Origin: Cladophialophora immunda | Taxonomy: Eukaryota > Ascomycota > Eurotiomycetes > Chaetothyriales > Herpotrichiellaceae | NCBI RefSeq assembly: GCF_000835495.1 | Contig: NW_015622541.1 | Coordinates: 1,178,001 to 1,242,000, forward strand | DNA length: 64,000 nt | Reading direction: 5' to 3' | Shown: in pieces, positions 54,385 through 64,000 of the stretch | How positions within the stretch are numbered: position 1 is the first letter of the stretch | Layout of the letters: each line of letters starts with the position of its first letter | Program-made: the position numbers and the translations under genes | The notes under the pieces: model-generated | Told to the model about the DNA's origin: nothing | Database searches by the model: none | What the model saw: the letters and a program-made list of their open reading frames with translations, nothing else

Positions 54385-55733
54385 GTTGTGTTCCGTTCGG
54401 TGTCTCCAAATGAAAGTCGCAGGAAAATGTGCTCCCTTTCCACTTCTCGGATATCAGAGTGACTGCCTTCCTTGGTGCAAACAGAGAGGGACCGTTGGAG
54501 CCCGTTTTTTGGTGAATGACTCTGCGGGTGATATATCTTCTCGTAAATCGTAAAGGCGCGTATGTAGAGGGCCTGACGACGATCCTTGTCACTACTTTAT
54601 CTGGAAAATTAAATGGGGGTGAGAAACAAAGCAAGCAAAGCAACCTTGGTCCGTCCGTAGCCTCGGCCACTGGCTTATACCCGGTCCAACCGTTAATTTG
54701 TGTTTGGGTAGGGGAAGTAATCCAACACACAGCTGACACCCACTCACCGTGTCGGATTGGTCTGTAATCTCCATTGAGGCTGGAAGGAATTGTGCCGGAT
54801 ACTTTATGGGGCACCGGTTATGCGTGCCATATACGAGTCAAGCATATCTCGTCAGCACCCCTATGCACGGAGGCACGAGCATGTTGTCCCGCATCCCGAG
54901 TCGAGCGATCGGACACCCACCCAGTGCCCGAGGTATTTTGCTCCGACTCCGGTATTACAAAGTTCGCGCCACTCAGGCGGTTTTTGTGTAGCACTACTCG
55001 GTAGTCTTGGGCTTTCACAAGGGCCTGGGCGTGATGGCGCGGGGGATGTTGTTTGCTGACAAAGGAGCGCGAGGGGCAGCGCGGGGAGGAGCCTCTTTTC
55101 GCGCCCAGGGGTCAGCCTCGTTGCTACTCTTTGCGGGTGATATAAAAGTCTTATCTCAACCACCCTCTTCATCCTGCTGTCGGTGACCACTCTAACGAGG
55201 GCCCGTCCCGCCTGGACTCCTGGCGTGGGGAGAACCTTGCACCTTTGACTGGTGCCATTGCCAGTTTGACCGACTCCGCTATGGACTTACGCGGCTCCAA
55301 AAGGCTGTCGTAGGTGTTATGTGGTTGGGAATACTGGCGATGCGGTCCTAAACTCACTTCCCGGTTCACATTCACAGGTTTCACACAATGGGTTCTATAT
55401 ATATATCACCAACCTTGATAATCAGAGTGAAGGGGCAGCACGTGGTCTTGTCACGATGGTTTATGCTCTGGCTGCAAAAACGACAACGCGAGCGACAACA
55501 CCAGGGACGGCACCAGCGACAACGCCAGCGACAACGCCAGCGACAACGCGTCGATACCTTGACTTGTCACTTGTTCAGGTCACTGAGAAAAAAAAATTTA
55601 AATTCTCTTGGATCTGGATGCCGCGTCTCGTCAAAGACACAGTTGATATCGTCCTTCAAATTGCTCAATATCCCTGCCTCTGTCACCGACAAGATACCCA
55701 CAACGTCCTTGCCTCTGCAACTTCACAGCCAAC
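54385..55733. promoter_or_regulatory. Divergent promoter region with TATA-like box and short tandem repeat
   Basis: It separates the esterase (minus) from a zinc-motif gene (plus). A GATATAAAAG box lies near 55138 on plus, a TA run near 55395, and a 12-bp tandem repeat near 55485-55550. Plus-strand frames over the repeat are low-complexity and judged untranslated. Confidence 0.5.
55485..55552 (+). repeat. 12-bp tandem repeat (GCGACAACGCCA type)
   Basis: Four to five tandem copies, the last three nearly exact, lie about 180 bp upstream of a start codon, so probably in its 5' leader. Confidence 0.75.
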
Positions 55734-56600
55734 ATGTCCGATCACGGCGTGGATCCGGCTTATCTCGAACTTGTCGCGCGAGATGTGGCTTTTCGCATAG
55801 CCGTCCAGGACTTCATACACCATCACCCTCCTGAATCTGTCACACCGTTTGTACGAGGCGCACTTCACAACATGGTCTTCAGTTACTACGGCACCAGTCA
55901 AAATATGCAAATGCAGCGTCACATCCTCCAGTTGCACGACACCTACAATCTGGAAGGGTTGATGGACATGGCTTTGCTTGACAATATCCGCCAAACGGTC
56001 AACGCTCCTGCCACCATGGATCCAACGCAGAGTCCGGTGGCTTATGGAGGCAGTCCAGCCCAAATCTCAGCCCTTTCGACCTTTCCAAGCAACCAGGTGC
56101 AGCCAGGGCCACTAAATGCTGCCGCCCCATCCCCAAACGGCAATGCAAATACGAACACAAACCTCTTGTCCGGTAATCCTTCTTCACCTGTGATGGCGGC
56201 TGCATCGAACGGCACCATCAACCGCAATCCAGCTGGCACTGAGCGCTGTGTGACCACCAAGGATGGAGATCCGCGCTGGGCATACAAGTGTGACGCTTGT
56301 GGGCATGAGATCAGGTTCCGTAGTGAATTCGTGCGGCATGTCAAGATCGCACTGGGGCGAGTTGGCTTCCGGATTGTGAAGGCCGACCCAGCAAACGACC
56401 CTCTCTGGTATGGGATGGACGATGCCGGGAATGTGTATACGGGGGACATTGTCGCCAGGCAGGGCGCGAGGGCCGGAATGAAACCACGGATCCCACCTCC
56501 GTGTGGCCCACAGATAACCGCCCATCGGAAGCAAATTCGGATGGACGCAACGGACAACCACGCAGATGATGGCGAGGAGGACGAGGAAGCCAATGAATGA
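55734..56600 (+). CDS. Hypothetical protein with zinc-finger-like C-terminal motif
   Basis: A single exon of 288 residues (MSDHGVDPAYLELVARDV). A helical N-terminal ~90 residues and a Ser/Asn/Pro linker are followed by a possible zinc motif: YKCDACGHEIRF...EFVRHV, a Cys-x2-Cys followed by His residues. The end is basic, then acidic (DDGEEDEEANE). No named family is recognised. Nuclear or cytosolic location is likely. Confidence 0.7.
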   Translation: MSDHGVDPAYLELVARDVAFRIAVQDFIHHHPPESVTPFVRGALHNMVFSYYGTSQNMQMQRHILQLHDTYNLEGLMDMALLDNIRQTVNAPATMDPTQSPVAYGGSPAQISALSTFPSNQVQPGPLNAAAPSPNGNANTNTNLLSGNPSSPVMAAASNGTINRNPAGTERCVTTKDGDPRWAYKCDACGHEIRFRSEFVRHVKIALGRVGFRIVKADPANDPLWYGMDDAGNVYTGDIVARQGARAGMKPRIPPPCGPQITAHRKQIRMDATDNHADDGEEDEEANE

Positions 56601-56979
56601 CATGGACGATGACGATAGTCAAGGCACTGGGCTGCTTTCCCTGCGACAGAGGGGCTACGTATGAGAAATGAGGGCAAAGCAGGTGGACTGAGCCAGAGAA
56701 GGCCGTCGATGCTAGAATAGCCGACGAATGCAAATCATCCACTGTTTCTTGTCTTGTGCTCGGATCGCTCGTCGGCTCTATCGTGGCGGCGTCGAAAAGG
56801 AATGCTACTCGGTTTCGGGGATGCGTCAGCCTTGTCATTGTGGGCATCCATGCTTCACCGTAGACTTTCAGCCTCGTCGATCTCATCGCTGCCCGCTCAA
56901 CGCGAGAGAACCATCCGTGGTTCTCGAAAAGATGCAACCTCATGCCCACTCCTTTCAATGATGAGTCTTGCCCTGTAAC
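56601..56979. other. Intergenic region with short upstream ORF before GH125
   Basis: It runs from the end of the zinc-motif gene to the GH125 start. A 6-codon ATG frame (MMSLAL, 56958-56978) ends one base before the GH125 ATG. Larger minus-strand frames here have no domain support. Confidence 0.5.
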
Positions 56980-58784
56980 ATGCATATCCGCCAATGGCCA
57001 GCTATTCTCAGCCTCCCGGTCTGGCTGCAACTAGCTTGCGTCAATGCCGCATTCGGCGGTGGCGGTGATCACCCATATGACAGCGATGTCCTGAAGCAGC
57101 AGGAATCTCTCTTCGGACTCTGTCCGGACTACACCAGCTATGCCCGTCACATACAGTAAGCTAGCCAGCGCCCCAGCTCGAAGATGGAATTGCTGACTTC
57201 CTGCGCAGCAAACCTCTCAGCGGTGGACCGCTACAACTACCCTTTCAAAGACCACACCCGAGCTGCCGCAAGTTCTCTTCGCCCGCCGTGGAAGAAACAA
57301 TAAATGACCTCTATCCTCGATTCAAAGATGCAGATCTCGCGCAGATATTTCAAAACGCGTTTCCAAACACCCTCGACACAACGGTGCTATGGCACGTAGA
57401 TGGAGAAAAGAGACATGCCCCGCCGTCACGATTACTGCGGGACAAAGACAGATGGCAGGGCGCACACTCATTCATCGTGACGGGCGATATCAACGCAGAA
57501 TGGCTGCGGGACTCTACGAACCAATTGGCACAGTATCAGCTTCTCGCCAAATCGGCTTCAGACATCTCGAACCTCATCCTTGGAGCAATCAACACCCAGG
57601 CCGAATTTGTGATCTCTTCACCTTATTGCAACGCATTCCAACCTCCGGACCCATCTCGTCTGGCTCCGGTGCACTCGGGTCAAGATGACATCGTCCACCC
57701 AGCCTACGAACCCACAGTTGTGTTCGAATGTAAATACGAACTCGACAGTCTCGCAGCGTTTCTGAAGCTGACAAATGAATACCACACGTCCACTGGCTCC
57801 ACGGCCTTTTTGACAACTCGATGGTTTAGAGCGCTTGATGCCCTTTTGCAGGTCCTGGACGCGCAGGCCCAACCGACTTTCAATCCCATAACCGGGTGGT
57901 ACGAACGAAATGAATACACATTTAACCGATTCACGCGCATTGGGACCGAGACTCTCAACTTAGAAGGAACAGGAAACCCCTTGGCCGATGGAACGGGCTT
58001 GATTCGCTCTGCCTTCAGGCCCTCCGACGATGCCACGATCTTTGGCTTCCTCATCCCGGCCAACGCGATGATGTCCGTCGAACTGTCTCGGGCGGCGAAA
58101 ATGCTGAAATCCGCCAGTGCTGCATCTACACGAGAACCACAAGCGACGCACATGCTCCAAGTCGCGGACGACCTCGCACAGCGCGCAGAGACCATTAAGG
58201 ATGGCATCTACAAGCACGCAGTCGTCACCCACCCCGAATTTGGACGAGTCTTCGCCTATGAGGTCGACGGCTACGGCTCGCACATCCTCATGGACGACGC
58301 CAACATCCCTTCCCTCCTATCCCTCCCTCTCCTGGGCTTTGTCGACGCCGAGGACGAAATCTACCAAAACACCCGACGCATGATCCTCACCCAGCGCGGG
58401 AACCCGTACTTCCTGTCGGGCTCTAAATTCCAGGGAATAGGCGGTCCGCACATCGGCCTGCGCAACGCGTGGCCCATGTCCGTCATTGTGCAGGCCATGA
58501 CGTCGACTTCCGACGCTGAGATCCTCGAATGTCTCGACAGAGTCAAGAACGTGAGCGTCTTCGGCTTGATCAATGAGTCCGTCGACGTGCACCGGGGCGT
58601 CAAGCGTGGAGGCGGAGGCGAAGGCATGACGCGCAGCTGGTTCGCCTGGGCCAACAGCGTCTTCGCCCAGGCCGTCCTGTGGCTCGCGGAGCACAAGCCA
58701 GGCCTCGTCCTGAAGGACAACGACGATGGAAGCCCGCCCAAGGGGTATCGTGTCGGCGTCGGCTGGGTGGAATACTCTGTATGA
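56980..58784 (+). CDS. Glycoside hydrolase family 125 exo-alpha-1,6-mannosidase, secreted
   Basis: Exons 56980-57155 and 57209-58784 (53-nt intron) give 583 residues. Residues 1-22 look like a signal peptide (LSLPVWLQLACVNAAFG). GH125 marks: LPFQRPHPSCRKF, FPNTLDTTV, TGDINAEWLRDSTNQ with the acid Asp near 160, EYTFNRFT, YEVDGYGSHILMDDANIPSLL, and INESVDVHRG with the second carboxylate, then TRSWFAWANS. The family cuts non-reducing alpha-1,6-linked mannose and inverts configuration. A role in trimming fungal mannan or N-glycans outside the cell or in the secretory path fits. The ATG follows a TTG-started extension that was rejected. Confidence 0.93.
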
Positions 58785-59357
58785 TTACGGATGGTTTTTG
58801 ACGAAGACTGAACGGAATAAAAGCGATTGAGATGTGACAGCATCCACCCTCATCCGAGCAAGTGTGCCCTATGCAGTTATGAAGCGACGATAAATCAATC
58901 AGTTCTAGAGACAGCAGCAGTCTTGTACAGTCTAGTCCACTGTGCTCTGCGTTCACTCGATACTGTCCCCACTAAACGGTCCTTCATTCGTGCTTTTGTG
59001 TAAGCACAGCGTATATAGCCTTCGACTTCCTGAGGATGGAAAGGACAAGTAGTGGTTGAATATCCAGGGGCACTCGAGCACGTCTGATCTTGTCTGCTGT
59101 ACGGAGTACACCTAGGTATATTCTATGCCGTCGAGATTCGTATGGAGCGCGTGGTACAGGTCGGACTCGCCTCATCACAGCGCACGCAATATCCCATGTT
59201 TGGTATGCAGTATCATGTTATGGTGTATGAAGGAAATAGGTTGGTGTGTGCGCTATACAACCATGTGGCCTGGGTCTTCTTCCCCAGCAGCCACCTACCT
59301 AGCCAGCCAGCCACCTCCTCCATCGCCTGACTTCTTCCATCAAGAGGATGATGGGAC
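58785..59357. other. Convergent 3' region with polyadenylation signal
   Basis: AATAAA at about 58815 on plus suits the end of the GH125 transcript. No gene was seen between this and the polymerase subunit. Confidence 0.55.
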
Positions 59358-60939
59358 TCATGCGTTTTTCTTGCCAAAGAAACTCATAATGTTCCCCCCA
59401 CCACCTGCTTTCTTCTTCGCAGCAGATCCAGCCTTACCAGCTTGACTCTGGCCCTGACTCTGGGTGGACCCCTGGGTCTGCGTCTTGGGCGTGCTCTTGG
59501 GCGTCGCTGTCTCCTTCTTGACCGCCCGTGTAGGAGGAGGGGGCTCAGGCTCGTCCTCGCTGAAGCTTTCCCACACTGCCTCCTCCCTGGTCACGAGGTA
59601 ACCGTCTTCTTTGAACGTGCGTTTTTGCATTACTTTGCGCTTCCCCCGCCGCCGGCGGGTCGGGGCTGCGTCTTGGTCGGGTTTTGATGCTTGTTTCTTC
59701 TCCGTGTCGGATTCTGACCACGCCACTTGGTCATCCCCGTCATCATTCTTCGTCTCGGCGTGTGCGTCCGTGCCCTTCGCTGCTGGAGGCTCGTCGTTTT
59801 TCGGCCCTGTTGCCTCTTCCACGCTCGGCGCTGCCGCCTCCTCTTCGTCGTCCGACTCCATCATCTTGCGCAGCTTTGCGGCCTTGTCCTCGCGCTCCTT
59901 CTTGACGTCGCTGGCCCGTTTCTTTGAGGTGGCTGATTTTCGTGTCCCAGTGTCTAGGAAGAGTGCTTCGTCCTCAGACTCACCTTCATCAGCGTCATTC
60001 ATGGTTGTGTCCTGGTCTTGGCTAGCAGATTTCGGAGTAGCGGCGGGCGTTGATTTTCGCTGGCCGTGTTTAGCAAATGCTTTAAAGAGGTCGGACGCGT
60101 CTCGTTTCAGAGTCGGCTGTTTGGCGGAGCTGGAGGTCGAGGTACTGTCGCGAGAACTGGGGCGTGAGGGCTCTTCGGTTTTGACAAGCGGAGCGGAAGT
60201 TAATCCTTTGGGGGTAGGTTTTGTGTGGCTGAATGAAGGCTTCTTCGTCTCTTCTTTGGCAGGTTGGGTTTTTGATGCTCCTCCTGGAATCGCTGGTCTC
60301 TTGCCTTTCCGTCGCCGGACATCAGGGTTCTGAATCACACCATAGATCTTGTTATGTTCGTCCTCAAATCCATTTGTGAATAGACCCCGGCTGATGTCCG
60401 TCAACGTGACAAGATCTTGTATTCGCGCAGGAGAAAGGCTGTAAATGTGCATGGACGTGATGGTCTCGTATTCATCTTTCATCCCTAGCAACATCGGTTA
60501 GCGATCACCCCGGGTATTGAACTGTCTGTTGCTCACCTTCCAGTGCGTCTTCTCTCACCAGCGTCACAGTGCGTACGGGTGTTTGCTTTGGCTCCTCTTC
60601 TTCCACATGACTACTTTGTTGGCTCGGTTCAAGCATGGAACTGGTGAACGGCGGCGGGCTTGAAGGGATATGTTCGTCCGGATCATAGTCGTGCGCGTGT
60701 CCACTTGTTGTCCCATTCGTGGCCACAGCAAGTGTCGGTCTCTTCTTTGTGCCAGACAGAAGGTAGGTAGCATAGACTGATTGGGGCTTCTTCGCATTTT
60801 GGAATTCGTAAAACTCGTAGAGCATGCATTTGGCGGCATTGACGTGCACTTTCAAAGCTCGGGAGATATTGCGGTAGGATATGGTTCGTTGCTCAATGAG
60901 GACCTCACTTGCCAGATACTTCTTGAAATCTTCAGCCAT
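59358..60939 (-). CDS. cdc27: DNA polymerase delta subunit 3 (Cdc27/Pol32/POLD3)
   Basis: Exons 60939-60537 and 60484-59358 (52-nt intron) give 509 residues. The N-terminal winged-helix part binds the B subunit: YLASEVLIEQRTISYRNISRAL, VHVNAAKCMLYEFYEFQNAK, then HIYSLSPARIQDLVTLTDISRG across the junction. A long charged, Lys/Glu/Ser-rich middle follows. The last residues (GNIMSFFGKKNA) form a PCNA-interacting PIP-like motif, as expected for this subunit. It tethers polymerase delta to PCNA in replication and in translesion and break-induced repair. Confidence 0.9.
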
Positions 60940-61824
60940 GGCGGTAGGCCTCGCAATTCAGTTGTGAGTATTGTCAGTGGTCTCAAGATATCGGTAGGTG
61001 GGAAAGAAGTTGACGTGACGTGACGCGACTCTTTGGAGGACGCGTTGAGTGCTTTCGGGACCCGGCCTTCAGTGATGCGCCGCTTTAAACCTTTAAACGA
61101 CAGTGCTTGGGCTCACACCGAGACTTTTCTGTCAGACGGTCACATTTATTTCATTGGAAGTGCCGGACTATTCTCACCCAACTTGGAGAGCAACAACATG
61201 CAGCTTTTGTCCTTTTAACTGTCAGATCTCTGGAGCGTTCTAAATTCTGAATTCCATCAAGCCGTATGGCCACTTTAGCAGACTGTTGATTGACTTGGAT
61301 CTCGTTGTTTCGGCCGGAAACATTTCACATGGTTTGTGAGAGGACTTCTCTTTCATCCTCAGTCGTAGGCAAGAGGATGGATGACGAACCCTCACCTTCG
61401 TCACTTGGCATTCACATACAGATACTCGAGGATGCGCTTCTGAATTCCCACGACAGGCAGACATCGGTCTCAATGGCTTGTACAACGACATTGTCTTCGA
61501 CGGGCCTCTGCGAAAGAACTATATCGTCAGACAAAAAATCGTACCAGTTGTAACAGGCAAGGCCACTTTGTCAGACAGCATCATTTTCCGCCGCTGATCT
61601 GTCCGGTTTGCCGAAGGATTCAGTAAGCAGAAGCAAAGTTGTTTCTCCCACATGGACTGTTCGAAAACCCTCCAAGACAGCGCCTTGGCCGCGGAGACGT
61701 TGAAGGAGAGCCGGCGGAGGTTGCTCGTTGCTAGTCACTTTCCCTCAATCCAACTTGGAATGGACGGATTCGCCTATCGGAACCCTAGGGACGACCCGGT
61801 AAGCCTGGAAATATCCTGGAGAAG
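60940..61824. promoter_or_regulatory. Divergent promoter region, polymerase subunit and C2H2-C6 regulator
   Basis: About 885 bp between divergent starts. Small frames on both strands lack support. Confidence 0.45.
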
Positions 61825-64000
61825 ATGAACACCCATGGTAAGCTGTGGTTTGCCTTAAACCCTGGCACTTATATCTTTGTCAAATTTACTGATATTTCAG
61901 AGTCTTCTACACGCTTATGGGTGTGCTGCTTTTGCTCCAAATCCTACCGCAGATCGTGAGTGCATCCCCAAGCGACCAAATTAGCGGGAAATCACGGGCA
62001 CCTTGCCCTACTCAATAATGCGTTCTTTGGATGAGTCAATCAGTCGGGCATTCGCTTGTGCCAGCCCTCCATTTCATGTCACAAGATAGCAGCATTTCTG
62101 TGGCTGTCCAGAGCAGCTGTCCGTTCCGGGTGACAGAAGCCACCGAACGACCAAGACCAATCATGTTCAGCGAGCTTTGACAAACTGTTAACCATCCTTT
62201 CCATGATTTGCCCTTTCCAGCCAGGGAAAAGAGTCGCCGAATGCTCATTGATCTTGACTGACGTCTCTTTAGTGATGTGCTTCGCCGACATTACATCAAC
62301 TGCCCATCGAGGGGTGAGCAACCGATTCCCGGGAAGCTGAAGAAAGGCAAGAAGACTCGAGCGTGCGACTCATGTGCGCGCCTAAAATTGGGTTGTGATT
62401 TGGATTGTCCATGCGAAACTTGCCTCTCATATGGCCTTGAATGCACATACACACGACTCACGGAGCAGCGGCAACCGCGACCGGGAAGTGAACCTCCCCT
62501 GCAACCGCCACAGGATGGACAGCGGCCGAGAAGCCACTCTGTCAGCGCCAACACATCTCAAGAGTCAAGGAACAATGCGCGTCAAGAGCGGAGCAAGATT
62601 TCGTTATCCTTTCTCCTCAACTATGTGAATCCAACCACAACTATGGCAGATGCCTATGGTCCTGTGACCGAAAAAGCAGGCGCCGGAGGTGAGTCTACAA
62701 CCTAGAAAGATATCACGCCCGAGTCTAACATCAACGACCTAGCGCCTGTGTCGCTGAACGTCTGCGATACCGCCACTGCAAGCGATTTCGGTACTTCTGT
62801 GGCTACTGTACAGTTGGTGACTGACGAGTTCATCTCGCCGTTTAATAGTGACAGACTGGACGACTTTTTTGTATCCTGTCTATTTCCCGATTCAGAAGAT
62901 TTTCAAGGCTCAAGCGAGGACGCGAACTGGTCTACAAACTGGCAAATATTAGACCAGTCGGACGCTTTTGACAACTCTCCAGCCGTTGAGCCTTTCAACT
63001 GCTTGATAGACTCCTTGACCGGATTCACACTCTCCCTACCACAGGGACATCCTGAAAGCGCGCCCAATGATCGATTAGCAAAGGCAGCAACACTGTTTTC
63101 AAGAGCCAACGTCGAACGATTTGTCGGGCATTACTTTCGAGATTACTGTCCACATAGCCCGATTCTTCATCCCGGAACTTTCCGGATAGCAGCAGCATCC
63201 CCCTTCTTACTCACGGTCCTGGTCCTCACGGGAGCTTTATTCTCCTCTTCACCAAATGACATGCAGCTAGCAAGGGACATTCTTGGCCTTGTGGTAGAAT
63301 ATGCCATTAGCAACCCAGTTTTCAGAAAGCTGCTCCACGGGCCTGATGCAGTGAAGGGACTGGACGAAGTGGAATCCTTACAAGCGCTCCAAGCCGCCTT
63401 TTTTATCACACAAGTTCGGCTCCGGGAAGGCTCTCCGTCCTGTCGGCGAGATGCTCGAAAGTCGAATTTTGAAGAGATAATATGTGCTGTTCGAGCCCTA
63501 GGTCTTTTGGAGACTCGGAACTCATTCTTCGAAGCTGAGCCACCACCACCAGAAAAGTTTCAGTGGGCTCAGTTTGCCGCCCGCGAATCCCGAATTCGTC
63601 TTGTGTGTGGTATTTTCAACCTTGACGCCAGCTTCACGATCCTATACAACATGACTCCCCGGTTGTTTGCGGAAGAGATGAGCATCGGGCTGCCAGGTTC
63701 TGTCGATGCTTTCTTTGCCGACAATGCCCAGGATTGCTATCGGCTGTCACTGAAGGAGCATGGACTTCAGAAATTGCGGCTCTCGCAGATATGCGACGCC
63801 TTTTTGCAGGATGAGTGGGACGAAGAGATGCGCTGTTCCATGCAACACTTGTCGCTCCTGCATCTTTGCAGTTTGATGTTGGCGCTAACGCAGATCTTGT
63901 GGCTCTCTCCGTACAGACCTGGAAAGCGGCAGACAATGAAACGAATGAAAGAAGCGCTGATCAGGTGGAAAGCAGTCTGGGACTTTCAGAATGCGGCATT
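61825..64000 (+). CDS. C2H2-like plus Zn2Cys6 transcription factor (3' partial)
   Basis: Exons 61825-61837, 61901-61955, 62273-62688 and 62743 to the edge join in phase. The tiny first exon encodes only MNTH plus one base. A finger with Cys13, Cys16, His29 and Cys33 (YRRSDVLRRHYINC) is completed across intron 2, which is unusually long (317 nt). A zinc cluster follows (Cys54, 57, 64, 70, 73, 80: CDSCARLKLGC...CETCLSYGLEC), then a long fungal-specific regulatory domain (ANVERFVGHYFRDYCPHSP; EEIICAVRALGLLET) still open at base 64000. Fungal regulators of this double type are known. The target genes may lie to the right of the window. Confidence 0.88.

Noticed and set aside
55321..55800. 159-codon plus-strand frame over the 12-bp repeat
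   Set aside because: It is low-complexity Thr/Ala and overlaps the start of a better gene in another frame. Judged 5' leader.

Overview
The window is nuclear DNA of a filamentous ascomycete (Pezizomycotina; Eurotiomycetes, perhaps a black-yeast relative, is my guess and is not proven). Genes are dense and lie on both strands. Introns are mostly 46-76 nt with GT-AG ends and CTNAC-type branch sites. The protein families are typically fungal: Clr5, Zn2Cys6 regulators, a DNF3 flippase, a Dma1-type FHA-RING ligase, ALB1 and GH125. Exon borders were worked out by hand, and most models were checked for phase and total length. Several long reading frames begin at TTG or GTG, so I moved those starts to the first sensible ATG.

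1-8.9 kb: the 3' part of a large repetitive hypothetical protein, a stop-riddled relic-like stretch, two weak small genes and a Clr5/ankyrin-type gene whose last ~50 codons lie in another frame. 8.9-16.1 kb: the most distinctive block. It holds a regulator with two tandem Zn2Cys6 clusters (minus), a divergently transcribed cytosolic-type sulfatase (plus) and a sugar-porter MFS permease (minus). The regulator and sulfatase share a ~665 bp promoter that contains a CGG-N12-CCG site, and I infer a sulfated-sugar uptake and desulfation module. 16.1-25.5 kb: a homeobox regulator in two long gene-poor flanks.

25.5-40.8 kb: DNF3 flippase, fructosamine-kinase-like protein, bZIP-like/fungal-specific regulator, short-chain dehydrogenase, a hypothetical gene, and mitochondrial processing peptidase alpha. 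40.8-52.4 kb: mostly core housekeeping genes, namely an FHA-RING E3 ligase, a YMC020W-like alpha/beta hydrolase, a new-looking 77-aa spliced gene, ALB1, VPS16 and a magnesium-chelatase-like protein without a P-loop. 52.4-64 kb: an ambiguous gene with an in-frame TGA, an HSL-type esterase, a zinc-motif hypothetical protein, a secreted GH125 mannosidase with a 6-codon uORF, a DNA polymerase delta subunit (Cdc27/Pol32) and a C2H2 + Zn2Cys6 regulator that runs off the right edge.

No tRNA, rRNA, CRISPR array or intact transposon was found.
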